In this document: piece by piece, positions 27,410 through 40,339 of the stretch
How positions within the stretch are numbered: the first letter of the stretch is position 1
Layout of the letters: every line of letters begins with the position of its first letter
Origin: Eonycteris spelaea
Lineage: Eukaryota; Chordata; Mammalia; Chiroptera; Pteropodidae
Assembly: GCA_003508835.1 (NCBI GenBank)
Contig: PUFA01000081.1
Coordinates: forward strand, 4,960,001 to 5,024,000
Length of the DNA stretch: 64,000 nt
Reading direction: 5' to 3'
The notes under the pieces: model-generated
Databases searched by the model: none
What the model was told of the DNA's origin: nothing
Seen by the model: the letters and a program-made list of their open reading frames with translations, nothing else
Position numbers and translations under genes: made by a program

Positions 27410-29640
27410 AGAACAGCCACCAACCCCTCCTCAGGCTTCATGCCACAGACCTTGAGGAAGGAGGATATTGTCTTTTGAGTTTCTTCCAAAGGTATGCCAT
27501 TGTATATGGCCAAAGGATATATATACATAAAAGTAATAATCCTGTCTTCCAGAATATCAAGCTAATTTTGCATATGACTCTGTGTCATATAACATCAGAT
27601 AAACAAAAACCTTAGAGAAATCTAACAAGACAGTTATTTCTATTTAACATGATTTAGTGTTACTTTTAGGCATTTGTTTTATAAGCAGTTGTACTTATCT
27701 ATATTTTAAGTGTTATAATATTGTATATGCATGTGATATAATCACCACCAACTATATTGCTAAATATAGAGATAGTGGATTTGGGTATGGATCTAACCAA
27801 CATCAGTAATAATACTGTGCCACCAACTATCTAGGGTGCTAAACAGGCATGGGATAAGTTTTTGTCATTCCAGTTTTCTCATGTGAAAATACGTAGATAG
27901 GACTAAATGACTTGTGAGAACTTTTATAGCCTTAGTGCTGTTCTCTGATTATCTATTGCAAAATAATAATAGTGATGATGATGATGGTATGTGTGTGTCT
28001 GTGCGTGTGCAATGTAGACAAAAAACTAGAAAGACCGCAATCAATAGAAACAGGTCAGAGAATAAAGAAAGTATAGATAGCAGAGTTCTGGAGACATTAG
28101 TAAAATATTTTCAAAAAATTTAATGCCCATCTTGGTTTATTCAAGTGGAGGACAGATGGAAAACAATAAAATTACTAGAGAAAAGTTTGGAGAAGAATAC
28201 CAACAATAAAGGGAACCAGGGAAAGGTTCAGGCTAAAATCAGGAGCTGAAAGGAAGAAATGTACAAATTGAGCAAGGGGCACGGTGAAAATCACAAATAC
28301 CTTAACACTTGGAAAAGCCCTGTCTTTGAAAAGGACCTGTCCAAAACCAAATTTTTTTCTCTTTTCAGAACATTACCTATTTATTGCCTTATCATAAGGA
28401 AAAGGAAACAGTTTGTCTGTTTTCACCATTTAGGAGAACATTGACTTGGCACTTTGCCTGGAAGAAGGCAGTTCAATAAAGACTGCGACTAAGGCTTTTC
28501 CTTCTTTGCCAGCACTGGGTCATCTCAGGAATCCACAAACTCATCTATGGGCTGTGAAAGAGCCGCACCTAGTGCATTTAAAAAGTGTCATTAATTTGGA
28601 TTGAGTGTGTAAACAATAAGACAAAAGCACTTGAAACTATTAAATACAGGACTGACTATGAAAGCGAGAAGCGGTAGTGAGTATTTTAAAGGGACATTAA
28701 GTTGACCAAATGGATGACTGAAAGAAAAATCATAAAAATTAGGAGGTTGAAGGAGCTTCTTTAATATTCTTTAATAAAAATTAGGTACTTTATAATCTCT
28801 TCTTATCTGGAAAGGGGGAAAAACCCTCAAAATCAGAGATGGGTTTTTCAGGCTCAACGTTCATGATTTTCAGCATGTGCTATCAGGTTAACTGAAATTT
28901 TAGAGTTAAAATAACCTTCTAACTTTAAATAGAAATTTTTTTTTCCCTTAGTTAGTTGTAAATGAGAATGTTTTACACAGTTTCCTAGGAACTAAGAAAC
29001 TGTGTAAAACACAGTTTACAAACTGCTGTTTGTAATTTGACTTGGAAAATTACTTCTCTGACCTCTTAATGCTCTATCCCCCTTAATATTGCTAAAAGGA
29101 CTGACTGCTTTTTCTTATAATTCACTATTAGGCAAAAATACCAGTTATTCTTGTTGGATTTAAAGAGGTTTTGACACAAGACAAGATACAGAGTCTTCTC
29201 AACCTATTTGCTAGAGAATATACAGGAGTTTGGATGAGTAGTGTAGAGATTGGCAACAACCAAATCAGAAACAGCCAGCCCCCAGGGCTTACTTTCTTGA
29301 GGACCTATAGCAAAATGAACCAATCTTCATCTTAGGAATAAGAGTTCTAGGGTTTGATATCAATATAGAGCTGAGACTGTTCTTTTTTAGATACTTTATG
29401 AACACTTGAATGTATCCTAAGAGAACCAGAGTGCCTATGGTGAAACAAAAATTCCAAGACTTACTTACTATTTGAAATTATTTAGATCCAGCATGCTTAA
29501 GGCCTTCTAGTAAATTTTATACAAATGCCAACAAGATTCCTTAACTTATGACTAAAAAAAAACTGACCTATAATACACCATTCTTGTTTTCTCACTGTTC
29601 TTTAGATGTATTTCCTGATTTAAAACCTGGTTTATTTTTG
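27410..29640. other. Intron, single-copy looking
   Basis: No named transposon or exon. The notable structure is the inverted-repeat cluster at 28970-29035, listed separately. A short (GAT)n run lies near 27970-27985. Confidence 0.5.
28970..29035. repeat. Cluster of perfect inverted repeats
   Basis: GTTTTACACAGTTTC (28970-28984) pairs perfectly with GAAACTGTGTAAAAC (28996-29010) across an 11-base loop. It is followed at once by a second hairpin, TTACAAAC (29016-29023) with GTTTGTAA (29028-29035), loop 4. Confidence 0.9.
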
Positions 29641-30335
29641 TATGCAATTGCCCTGTTTTATAAATTTAATTTAATTTAATTTTTAAATCTCCTTATTGGA
29701 GTATAAATGCACAGGCTAGATTATGTAGATCTTAAATGCACTACTCAATGATATTTTATATATGTATTCACTGAGGTAACCAACACATAAATCAAGATGT
29801 AGAATATTTCTGTCACACCAGCTAAATTCTCTTGGTTCCATTCCCTATCATTAATCCTCCCATCCTCAAAGATATTAATGTTGTCTTCTCTTTCACTTTA
29901 TATAAATAGATTATTTTTATCTCACAGTAGATTAGTTTTGCCTTTTGAATTTTAAAGAACTATGCATGTACATACGAAATCATACAGTATGTGTGTATAT
30001 GATTTCTTGACTCAATATAATGTTTTAGAAATCAATCCTTACTATTGCATGTAACAGTAATTTCTTTTTATTGCTATGTAATATTCCATTGTACAAATGT
30101 ACCACACTGTGTTTATCCATTGATACATCATAAACATTTGTTTTATGATGTTCTGCCAATATAATTTCTGATACTTCTGATTTCAAGCTAGATTGTATTA
30201 AGATAAAAGTATTCCTATTATTTTTTATTATTCTTTGAAGAACATCTTACTGGATCAATTCATGTTCTTGCGCATTTTTCAGCTAATGTACCATTTCAAG
30301 AATATTCTACTGCTTGTTTCCATTGTTTTATGTCT
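29640..30335 (-). mobile_element. Old antisense L1 fragment (3' part)
   Basis: TTATTGGAGTATAAATGCAC, then TATTGCTATGTAATATTCCA, a TTGTACAAATGTACCACA block and GTTTATCCATTGATACATCA follow the antisense 3' region of an L1M-type element. Confidence 0.7.
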
Positions 30336-30339
30336 TATT

Positions 30340-31370
30340 GTTGTTGAGCCCCCTTGATAAGCTTTTGATGCAGCACAAAGAAAAGTCACAAAGCCAAACA
30401 ATATATATGGGTGGAAGGGAAAATCAGAGAATGTAGAGAGCTATGGCTACATAAGGCAGGCAGTATTAGATAGGATTTTTGTGAATTCACACAAATATTA
30501 GAGTTCATGAGATTCTGAGATTAATGATGATACTAACAAGTTTTAAATTTAGATTAGATTTTTATTTGTATTTCTGCCAATATACTCAATTGACTCATGA
30601 CCTGTGTTATCTAGAGAGTTCAGTTATTTAGTGAATTTGATGAATATAAAAACCAGCCTCTGACCAGAACCAAAAAGTAATTAATCACACAATTTTCTTC
30701 CTTAGAAAACATAACATTTTAGCTTTTATGATCTCTCTACCATATATTTCTTTCTTTCTTTACACAACAAATCATAATGGAACAAAATTTATATTTTCCT
30801 CTTTTAATACATAGTTTAACAATCTTAGGTTTGTGGCAGTTGTTTGTTTGAAAGCAAATATCAGCTTGGCAAAAGCCAATCATTCTGACACTGACATTTG
30901 GAGCACTAATTTATTCTATCCTCAGGGAATTTGCTTTTTAGGAATAAACTGAGCATTAAATTTTTCATCTGATGTTTTTAAAAAGGTTTATGGAATTTCT
31001 TATACATAAGCCAAGTGAAGTACAGCATGTTGGCACTTATCCAATGCTTTTGGGTGGCATAAAATTCTGAAAAATGTCCTTGTCTTGAATTGATTATTTC
31101 AACTATCAACATTCATATAGATGTTGGCAACTTATGCTATGGCTAGGTTGTATCTGGCCTCCATATGTCAACGTCAGTGTGAATGGCCTCTAGCAAATTA
31201 GTGTTTGATTCCAAGAAAAAAAAAAAAAAACCGAATGTTAAAAGATAGTCAGTAGTGAAATAAAAACAGGATTCCCTTGAAATTAGCTGAGAAAATATTT
31301 TTTAAAAAAATGAGTATATAGATTTTTTTTTTTCTCCAAGGAGAGGGTGGTCAGATAATCATATGGAGCA
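30340..31370. other. Intron, nothing identified
   Basis: AT-rich, with a poly(A) of about 17 near 31214-31231. No gene or clear repeat family. Confidence 0.5.
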
Positions 31371-31379
31371 ATTTATCAT

Positions 31380-31610
31380 AACAATAATGATAATGATGAT
31401 ATGATAATGATGATAACAGAAATTACATTAGTAGAGAATTTGTTAGACTTGTAATATATTAGGTATTATGAAATACAACCTTGAAAGTAAGTTCTCTTTT
31501 TATCCACATTTTATAGATTAAAAAAAAGATGGATGCTTGGATTAGATAATTTGCTCAAAATTACACAAGATAATATCTGTTGAAACTGTGATTTTACCAT
31601 AAAAGCTATG
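31380..31610 (-). mobile_element. MIR element, antisense
   Basis: An ATG-rich (TAATGATGA) start, then CCACATTTTATAGATTAA, AATTTGCTCAAAATTACACA and AGATAATATCTG match the reverse complement of a MIR core. Confidence 0.6.
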
Positions 31611-31769
31611 TGATTCATAACATTTTTTTAACTACTGTTTTACTCCCTATTTAGCAAAGTGATACTAGTCAATATATAAAATTTATAATTTTTTTTTTAA
31701 ATGGAGCTTGAGAAAGTATTGAAAGTGTCATCAGGATGTTAAGAATAAGCCCGTTTTAATGGTATCAGT

Positions 31770-32107
31770 GTCTTAGATTGAGTTACTTAGAATCAGAGCC
31801 TGAGTCAGGGATTCTGATGCATATGTTGGATTGAGGGAATTCTCATGGGAGAAAGGGAATGAGGAAAACTAGATAGGAGGGGGAGGCCGCTGGAGCTTAG
31901 CTGCAGCCTGATCCCATGGATCTCTGGAGCATGAATTGATCCAAACATTTGGTCCTACTGCAAGGCAAGAAGTATGGACAAGGTAAGAAGTGGGTCAGTT
32001 ATCTATTAGCTGAAGGCTGACCCTAGGTGGGGTATAATAACTTCACAGAGTCACCTTCTGTTTCACCAAAGTGGATGGGAGTAAGCTGTAAATCATTAGC
32101 AGCTAAT
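31770..32107. other. Unidentified repeat-like block left of the MLT1 LTR
   Basis: Richer in G+C than its surroundings, with text such as GGAGCTTAGCTGCAGCCTGA and CTCTGGAGCATGAATTGATC. It resembles an old interspersed repeat, but I cannot name the family. Confidence 0.35.
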
Positions 32108-32111
32108 CACA

Positions 32112-32478
32112 TGTCTTAGTCCATTTGGGCTACTGTCATAAAATACATAGACTGGATGTCTTATAAAAAGTAAATTTATTTCTTATAGTTCCAGAAGCTG
32201 GAAAATTTAAGATCAAGGAGCTGGAAATTTTGGTGTCTTGTGAGAACCCACTTTCTGGTTCAGAGTCAGCCGCTTTCTCGTGGTATACTTACTTACATGA
32301 AGGAAGGTGGAAGGAGCTCTCTGGGGTCTCTATTAGAAAGGCACTAATTCTATTCATAAGGGCTCTGCCCCCATGATATAATTACTTCTCAAAGGTCTCA
32401 TATCCAAATACCATCACATTGGGGGTTAGGATTTAACATAAGAAATTTGGGGGGAATACAAATATTCAGTCTATAGCA
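32112..32478 (-). mobile_element. MLT1 LTR (ERVL-MaLR), antisense
   Basis: TGTCTTAGTCCATTTGGGCT, the TTATTTCTTATAGTTCCAGA block, GAGCTCTCTGGGGTCTCTAT, CCATCACATTGGGGGTTAGG and ATTCAGTCTATAGCA are the reverse complement of an MLT1 LTR from end to end. The flanks TCACA and TCATA agree at four of five positions, consistent with a 5-bp target duplication. Ancient and non-coding. Confidence 0.9.
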
Positions 32479-32479
32479 T

Positions 32480-33525
32480 CATACACACATTGTGAATCAG
32501 TTTTAGGTATAAAAAGGGTCAAGACACAACCTTTGTCTTACTTTGAGAGATTAGTCTGACATGTCCCAACCTACAACCAACCCCTTCCCCAAACATTTTA
32601 CTGATATAGCAGTATCATAAATCTTTATGTATATTTCTTACCATCTGGTGCATATCTGTATTATTAAGACATCTGGAGAACTTGCCACTTATTGCTCCAC
32701 ATGTCTGGTGAACATGATATCACTAGTACAGTGACCCCATTCTATTTTGTACAAAATATCCACAATGTTGAAATATATTGTGACAGAGAGTAGAAAATCA
32801 TCACCCTAGGATAATGCTAATATATACTATTATCTCTTCCACATGAAAGCAAACTTATTCTAATGTTCTTCTCTTTTAGGTATTAGGGTGAATAAAAACT
32901 AATCTGTCAGATCAATAGCCACATACCACATACCACTCTCCTCTGTGGTATTTTGGCCTCTCTACTTCCAAGAGCCATTACAAAGTTTGGGCCCTTAGAT
33001 TCCTTGTCAAGGTGTCAAATCTGGAGTCATAGGAGAGTGTCCCGTGTCAACAAATTCCCCTTTATTCAGCTTTATATTCTGTCCCCTTCACCTTTCAGTC
33101 AGCACCCTGAGGATTTACTTTCAAACATCCTCCCTAATTCCTAGTAGTATATATCAGTGGGGTCCTGCAGCTTTTCCAACATACAGTTCTTCTCCTCACT
33201 TAGCACTTACCCAGTCAGGCCAAGCTGAGACTTTATTCTAGTTATTTTCCTGGTGACCATGCAGGAAGGGGAGACAGATTCTGAGGAAAATATTGTCTTC
33301 TAGACCACCTGCCTCAGTCTATGCTTTTTCAGAATTTTCAAGCAAGAGTTCCCCCACCATCCTCCAAAAAGGAGTGGGCCATGGAATTTAGAGGGATCTG
33401 GGAATTGAAAGTTCTCAAATACACCTACAAGATATTGCCATGCCAGTTCCACTGGTGCAAGGATACAGGTAGCTACTTCTGTTGTTAGTTCCTGTTTTGA
33501 CCCAAAGGGAATTCTCTGGAGAAGT
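32480..33525. other. Intron, nothing identified
   Basis: The open frames at 32953-33241 have no recognisable protein features. No named repeat. Confidence 0.45.
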
Positions 33526-33529
33526 GTTT

Positions 33530-33710
33530 CTTAGAATTTAAGCATTTATCAAAATCAACTGAAGGGCCTGTTAACATGCAGATGGCTGGGTCTCAACTCT
33601 AGAGTTTCAGATTTTCCAAGTTTGGGCTAAGGTTTTGCATTTTAGATTCCTCAGTGATGCTGATACAACTGGTCCAGGGACCACAGGTGGAGAGACACTG
33701 CTCTGGAGAA
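33530..33710. mobile_element. MER5A-like hAT element
   Basis: AGGGCCTGTTAACATGCAGA, CTCAGTGATGCTGATACAAC, CTGGTCCAGGGACCACAGG and a terminal GAGACACTG follow MER5A ends and core. The 64-68 codon - strand frames here are repeat-derived. Confidence 0.7.
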
Positions 33711-34011
33711 GGGGGCAGCTTTGAGCTGTTAGCAGCCAACACACAATTGACAGATAGATATACCAGCATGGTAAAGAGAATCCGGGGGGACACCAAGTCA
33801 TCCACAGCTGATGCTACAGGAATCTAAATAGTGTTGAAATAACCGCTCTGATCAAATGTTATTTATTTCAGAACAGCATTTCTATAAGAATCTCTACAAA
33901 AACATTTGGAGTATTAAAAAAATAGTATTTTTTTCTTTTATTCTTTCAAATGATGTAGTAATCAAAACTTTAGGGGATTGTGGACTTTCTCCCAACTTAA
34001 TTAGTTTATAA

Positions 34012-34015
<4 letters not shown>

Positions 34016-34059
<44 letters not shown>
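34016..34059. repeat. (CT)n microsatellite
   Basis: 44 bp of uninterrupted CT dinucleotides. Confidence 0.95.
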
Positions 34060-34063
<4 letters not shown>

Positions 34064-35390
34064 ATGAGGAAATTTTTGCCTAAACTAATTCATGAGTTAG
34101 AGTTAGAAAGGGCACAGAAACCATACTTGAATATGTGTTTCATCCTAATGAGTCACTGTTTAAGGGAACTTCTATAGTAAAATGAAATCCAACTTGTCTA
34201 AGGAAAATAAACTACCCGTTTTATTCTCCCAAAAGTGTGAGAACCACTTGATTCTTAGCAGAGTGAAAAGAGCTTTAAAATTAGATTTAAGTGACAACCA
34301 TAGTAATTAAGGGTTCCAAACATTGTTGAACAACAGTACTCAAAAAATAAATAAAATTACTTTTTTTTTGAGGGAAAAAAAACACAGCTTGAGCATGTGG
34401 TTTTATACAAGGTCTACTTACAAGTTCAAATGGTAATTATTGGATAGGAGTCTCCTTTCTGTCTGTGTTGAGCTAATTTTATCTTTAAAACTTATTTGAT
34501 GTAACTGTGGGTGAGTTACTTTTGTATTATTTTTTAAGTACAGTTGGTGAGACATCATAGTAAGTGAATTTAGCATTTTTTCCTTTAAAGAGTTCAAAGT
34601 AAGGAAAGTTTCTAGGCAATATTTTTGCTAGTTAATGACCATGTCATTAAATAATGAGGTTTAATTAAGCATTCTGTGTGTTGGGGAAAGGAATAGACAT
34701 TGAGGAGAAGTAAAGGACATTCAGAGGGAAGAAATGGGACTGAGGGGGTTGAGAAGCAAGATGAGGGGCAAGGAAAGTGGCCGGGGGTGAGGCAGATGCA
34801 GAAAGATAGTGAAAAAGACAGAAAAGACGCACAGACACAGACAGCTGGAAAGGTAGACAGGCTCCAGGACTATGCTCAGGGTAGGGTGGGGCAGAAAGGT
34901 TGTGTGTATGTACCTCTGCTTTGACAGGAGGAACTTTTCTAGGTGAATATACAACATACTTCAAGTCACAAGGCAACATTATCGACAAAGGCAAACCCTA
35001 GAGAGGAAAAAGAATAACGTTTACTTTATCTTTACATGTGGAATCCAGTCCTTCCTGGTTAACATGAAACCTGCTTTAGGAGGCTGAGATCACATAACTC
35101 TCCCCACTAACATGGATGCCTTATGGTATAAGAGGCTCACTTGGTCCTGCTGCTTCAGCATGGTCTTCAGGAATGGCATTGTTGTAATTCTGAAGCCATG
35201 AGGGGGCCTGGTCCCCAGTTATGCAGAGAGATGGGTTCTTTCAGGCAGCTTTGCAGAAATAACTCATTTTGGGGGAGGAAGGGGACTTGGGAACTATTAG
35301 GTTCATAGTTTTAATTTGTTTGTTTTTAACCTGTTTATAATAACAACCTGTTTGATATAGTTCTTTAGTTCAATACGTATATAGTTCATT
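34060..35390. other. Intron, nothing identified
   Basis: A purine-rich stretch at about 34690-34900 creates long open frames on both strands that are compositional artefacts. No exon or named repeat. Confidence 0.45.
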
Positions 35391-35450
35391 CGTGTGAAGT
35401 GCTTAGTACAGTGCCCTACACATAGTAAACACTCAAAACATTATTTATAC
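35390..35450 (+). mobile_element. Short MIR/L2-type 3' end
   Basis: GTGCTTAGTACAGTGCCCTA, CACATAGTAAACACTCAAAA fits the common 3' end of MIR or L2. Too short to choose between them. Confidence 0.45.
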
Positions 35451-35789
35451 TGTTGCAGTTACCACCACTGTCACCATTATTACTATTTGTTTTATCTCTG
35501 CAACCATTTACATACACAACAAAAGAAATCCATGTGTCCTTCTAATTTTCCCTCATGTTTCTGTATATTTGTACATCTCTGAATATTTTTTCCTTTGTCT
35601 TTCTCTTTGGCTCGTTTTTTAGCATACATCCTCTTATACACGTATAACAAATAGTATGTGAAATACACTTTACACATTCAGTAGTGGGAAATCTTTGCCA
35701 TTTCTTTTGCTCTCTGCAAAGGGGAAATATTTTTCCTTCCTTTTTATAATTCGTATGACATTTGATTTGAGACATGAAAGTCACTCAGA

Positions 35790-36077
35790 AGAGAGGTGTC
35801 AGATTTTGGCTCCTTCTCACCTAAGGCCAAAAGAACCCTGCATGATTTGGCCTGCCTCCTCTCTGGCACAAATAAGGCACCCTCTCTCTAGATTACTGAT
35901 CTTTAGATGCACTGACCTTCGCTGTAGGTTGTAAGCTTCTTTTTGTTTCCAAGTTCACAAGTCTTCATATTTACACATTTCCTTATGATACCATTGGTTC
36001 ACAATGCTCTCTTTGACTTCACTATTTCTTCCTACTCTTTGCCTGTACATGCCTTGTTACTTCTCAAAGGATGTGTG

Positions 36078-36122
<45 letters not shown>

Positions 36123-36300
36123 TCACCACAGATGTTATAGTCACATTTAAGTACCTATTTGAATAAATACTGGTTGAATGTCTGTCTTTGTCTCTAGAAT
36201 TTTAGCTTCATGAGAACACATACTGCATCTCTCTTGTTAACTCCTAATTTGGTGTCCAGCACATAATAGGTACATAAGAAACTTTTTAGTTGTTCAAATT
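35790..36300 (+). mobile_element. LINE-2 fragment, sense
   Basis: GCATGATTTGGCCTGCC, CACTGACCTTCGCTG and, after an inserted GT tract, TTAGCTTCATGAGAACACAT and TCCAGCACATAATAGGTACA follow LINE-2 order through its 3' end. Confidence 0.7.
36072..36121. repeat. (GT)n microsatellite within the LINE-2
   Basis: About 50 bp of GT dinucleotides with one GC interruption. Confidence 0.95.
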
Positions 36301-36482
36301 ACATTTTATCAAATAAGATAAACTCATTGAAGAAAACATTCTTATATTGTTTTAAAGACATACTTGGAGTTATGTCTATGAATTTCTTCCTTCATTGCCA
36401 GATCAGGTTCACATTTCCTCATTAACATTTTACCAATCAAAAGAACTGGTAACTTCCTTCTGCCAACAGAATGAAGAAAGAC

Positions 36483-36580
36483 AGGAAGGAGGGAAGGAAG
36501 GAGGGAGGGAGGGAGGAAGGAAGGAAGGAAGGAAGGAAGGAAGGAAGGAAGGAAGGAAGGAAGGAAGGAAGGAAAGGAAG
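36483..36580. repeat. (GGAA)n purine-only microsatellite
   Basis: About 95 bp of all-purine sequence, mostly GGAA units with a GGGA-rich left end. The 110-codon and 82-codon frames here are low-complexity artefacts. Confidence 0.95.
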
Positions 36581-36824
36581 AAGAGAGGGAGACACAATAC
36601 TATGGGTCTTTTTTCTCAATTTGAATATAATTCCATGATGCAAAATATTATCTGGGTTTTCAAAGAAAAACATTGTAAAATCCAAGATAGCATATTCAAA
36701 TTTATATTAATTTATATAAAATGTTGACCTCTAGTATTATTTTAGTGCAAAATTCTCTTTCTACATTGCAGTTCCCCGTAGGAAATATTCCTTCATGGAA
36801 GAAAGATAGTTCAGGCTCTTAACT

Positions 36825-36990
36825 TTTCACACCAAACTCTGAGCTTGAATCTCCAATGAAGCTTATTAAGAAATAAAGATTCTTGAGCCCTATCTCCTGA
36901 GTGTTTAATTTTTAACAAATCCTTCAGGTGACCCTGACGTATAACTAAAACTGAGATTAAACTCACAACTACTTCCAGAAGCAACCATTT
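36825..36990 (+). mobile_element. MER5-like hAT fragment (diverged)
   Basis: TTCTTGAGCCCTATCTCCTG, TTTTTAACAAATCCTTCAGG and TGACCCTGACG retain the MER5 order, but the match is weaker than in the other copies. Confidence 0.5.
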
Positions 36991-37059
36991 ATGCTTTGAG
37001 ATGGACACTATTCTAAATAATATATAAGAACACTAGAAGTCCAGAAGAAACTTAATGAA

Positions 37060-37205
37060 AAGATAAGTGATATTTCGAAGATGAAGAAAGTGCAGTTTTG
37101 AGAGGGTGTGATTTTAGTTAGGGCTATTAGTACCAAGCTTCAAAGACAGGTTTCAAACATAGGGGTCTGAAATGCTGAAACCCCTGCTTTTCTGTCACAC
37201 AGAGT
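37060..37205 (-). mobile_element. Possible MIR, antisense
   Basis: GATGAAGAAAGTGCAGTTTT, GGTTTCAAACATAGGGGTCT and TTTCTGTCAC resemble the reverse complement of a MIR. Diverged. Confidence 0.4.
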
Positions 37206-39200
37206 CACCTACTCAACTGCAATGTTTGTGGTTTATCTAAACTCTAGAGCGAACAAAGATTTGCCTATAGAAGGCATATTACACATGGCTGACTTAGGAT
37301 AATAGATTGAGAAATGTTTACTAACTCATATTTTTGTGTTCTGTGATAGTTGATTAATTAAAAAAAAACTGATTAACACTGTGAAGATCAGTTGGCCTAG
37401 TTCAGAAGTCTCTGAAGATTTGATGTAAAAGAAACTATTTGATTTGTACGTCCCCCAAACCGTTCCAATCTCTCACTGCTAGACTACCTCTTAGTATTTT
37501 ATCTTCCCTTAGTATTTTAACTGCTTAGAGATGACCAGGTACTGAGTTTTGGTCCCTGAGATACGAGCAATAACACTACCCTTTGTGCCTTAACCCATCT
37601 CCATGTCTTACATGCAGGCATTATGTCTGGGGCTGCCATCTTTCACCTGTGAGTCAGTAAACCAACACGGTAAACACTTCAGAGTGGAAATTTAAAATAA
37701 GCCCAAGTCTCTGATGACATTGTTGAACCTTAACATTGGCCTTAGACTTCAGCTTTCAAAATACTTTCTGGGAAAGAAAAATGTGCCCAATCTTTTTTTG
37801 GCCCTGTTACTCATTAATTCTACTACTTTTAGCTAGATGCATTTTTATCTGACATGAATTTTACTAGATATAGAAAGCTGTTTGGTAAATCCTTCACAGG
37901 TTTTATGATTTATTCCTATGGTTCTTAGAACGGAGTTTTTCATATGGTAGAAAAACTGCAAAGTTTTTGTGGATATGTATATGATGTCTGTTTTGATGTT
38001 GTTGTTTTTTTTTTATGTCCACTTTCTATTTTACTGGGCCTGTTAGTCTCTTTGCACATGTTCTTCCTTCTGAGCATAAATTAAAGTACTCTGTGATTTG
38101 GCTTTGATAAAGAATCTGAAAATAAATCAGATCCCAGACCCCCTTATATTTACAACCTAGCCTGTGTGAAAGATATGTGCTCTGTGACATCGTCATTAAT
38201 CATAGCCTGTCTTCTGCCATAAGACATCATCAGAGTATCTGAACCAGGGCCACAAGTCACTTGAGGAACATTCTGATAACAAATTTTCTCCTAGACTTTG
38301 TTATTTTGCTACCACTTCCACTAGGAAAGAAACAGGTTTCTAAGGTACTCGTTCTAAGTGAAACGGCTAGACTGACTACTGCTCCATTCATCATTTAACA
38401 GCGGGTCCCTTCAACAAGGCTTCACTATAGTATCTTTACCCTGTCACCCACTCACATGGACCTTGGAGAAGCTACTTGACCCATGATGAGCAAGACCAGT
38501 AATTAAGAAACGGCAGCCTGATTTTCTTCTGACTGGGCGTGTGCAGCCAACCTACCAATTGCCTATGCTTTACCTTGCCCTGCTCTGAGGTGTTGAGACA
38601 GGATTTTGAGAATAATGCCAGGCGAATCAATTAGACAATAGTTTTGAAAGGGTGTTATATATATCATAAGTGAAATTATTTTAGGTGTATCATTTAAAAA
38701 TGACCATTTAAAATTTTTGATGATCATGCATTTTAGCATAGTTTAAAATATATTCCAGCATATCACATCTATGATTTCATGAATATTCAGTTGTATTTGT
38801 GTATGTTTATATTTTCTCTTAATACATGTTTATATGTGTGTATGTATACATGCATTGTGTACAAACATGTACATATATGTATACATTTTCCTTTAAAAAC
38901 TGCTTATTTAGTAAAACTTTTTTTAGAGAAATATATTAATTAACAGATGGTACAGATCTAGCAAAAATATTGAGGGTGGTACATGGTACATGAATGACTA
39001 GTGTTTGGGAAACATTGGAAAGTACCAATGACTTAACTCTAAGAACACCTCTGGGAGGAAGAAATGCAGATGTGCAACAGAGAAGATAATGTTAATGTTA
39101 CCAATCATGGAGGTTGACAAGTGGAGCATCCACTTTAGGTGGATGGAATCCTTCCTAAATTAACCCAAAAGTTCTCATAAACTCACTCCACTGTCAGTTT
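37205..39200. other. Intron, single-copy looking
   Basis: No named transposon and no exon. Moderate base composition around 38.0-38.6 kb makes this a candidate for conserved non-coding sequence, which cannot be judged from one genome. Confidence 0.45.
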
Positions 39201-39519
39201 GTCAAATATATATTGAATTCCTATTATTTGTAAGGCATCAGCTTAGTCCTGTTAGAGGCACAAACATGTTTAAGATCCATGCGATGTTTTAAATACTTCT
39301 ATAACAACATATTATACAAGAAGAGTCTCTTGTCTTACTGATCCTCAGTTTTCCCATATGTAAAAATTTCAGAGGCAGCTCTCTAAGGCTCCACTAGCTC
39401 TGGTATTCAAGAATGGGGAAGAATCAAGGAATTAAATGTTGGGAGTATTTCGTCAAGGTTTCCATGCAGTACAACAATGACAAGTAGAGCAACCCAAAGC
39501 AATCTCATTAGATGCATGT

Positions 39520-39645
39520 GGAAAAGGATGCTAAAACTTAAAACAGGGAGGAGATGATGGTGATTCATACTAGGGTGGTAGCAGAAGTAATGGTGCAAAG
39601 CGGTCAGGTTAGTTATATTTTGAAGGTATATCGAATAGGAATTTT
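39520..39645 (+). repeat. Fragment of the old repeat seen at 26-27 kb
   Basis: ACTAGGGTGGTAGCAGAAGT, CAAAGCGGTCAGGTTAGTTA and ATATTTTGAAGGTATATCGA parallel the 26.68-26.75 kb part of the split repeat. Confidence 0.5.
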
Positions 39646-39749
39646 TCTTTTGTCTAGAGTAGACTTCACATTCTTATGGCATTAAATAAAATAATAGTGA
39701 CACTATGACATGATGAAAGTGAAGGACAACCTATTGTCCCATGAGGTAC

Positions 39750-40015
39750 TGCTGCTCTGAGTTTGTACAAATGTTTGTAGCTTACAGCTCCTTACATTCA
39801 TTATATAATGTAGTTCTCCCAATAACTTTGTGTGGGGAAAGGGGAATGGGAGGACATGCAGTTTATCTAAAGTTACAGGGAAAGAAACAGAATTAAGTTT
39901 ACATGTGCTAATAGTGAGGGTTGGACCTGAATTGCAGCCTCCTGTTTCCATACAGTCTCTTGAGACAGAAGGAGCTAAGTTGTGGTCTAAAACAATCCAT
40001 TTTGAGCCAGACAAT
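39750..40015 (-). mobile_element. MIR-like element, antisense
   Basis: TCTCCCAATAACTTTGTGTG, GTTTATCTAAAGTTACAGGG and GGACCTGAATTGCAGCCTCC match a reverse-complemented MIR core. The frames on both strands here are shadows. Confidence 0.5.
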
Positions 40016-40339
40016 AAACTCTTTTCAGTGTATCAAATGGTCTTTGTAAGTAACATAAGTAAGTATTGAAATCGCAGGTTTATGTCTGCCTAACTCCCCT
40101 CTGGGTCATATATAAATCTATAACAGAATCAATAACAATAGTCTTGAAAGATTGTTTCCTTCAATTAAGAACACATTTTCCCCACATGAATCTTCAAACG
40201 TGGTAAGCAGCTATGAGTGTTACTTAGATGATCCAACAGCATCTCATGGCTACATGGAGAGCATTTACCTTTTAAATTTCATAATCATAGAAGGCTGGGC
40301 AGGCACCAGAGTCCTGCTCAAGTGAATCCTGTACTGTAG

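Noticed and set aside
26594..27528. 99- and 95-codon - strand frames as a gene
   Set aside because: They fall in the split old interspersed repeat and lack protein features.
24883..32478. Endogenous retrovirus with coding capacity around the MLT1 LTRs
   Set aside because: Both MLT1 pieces look like solitary LTRs; no gag, pol or env-like frame lies between or next to them, and an L1 and other repeats separate them.
36395..36727. 110-codon frame with repeated Glu-Gly-Arg-Lys text
   Set aside because: Made by the GGAA microsatellite.
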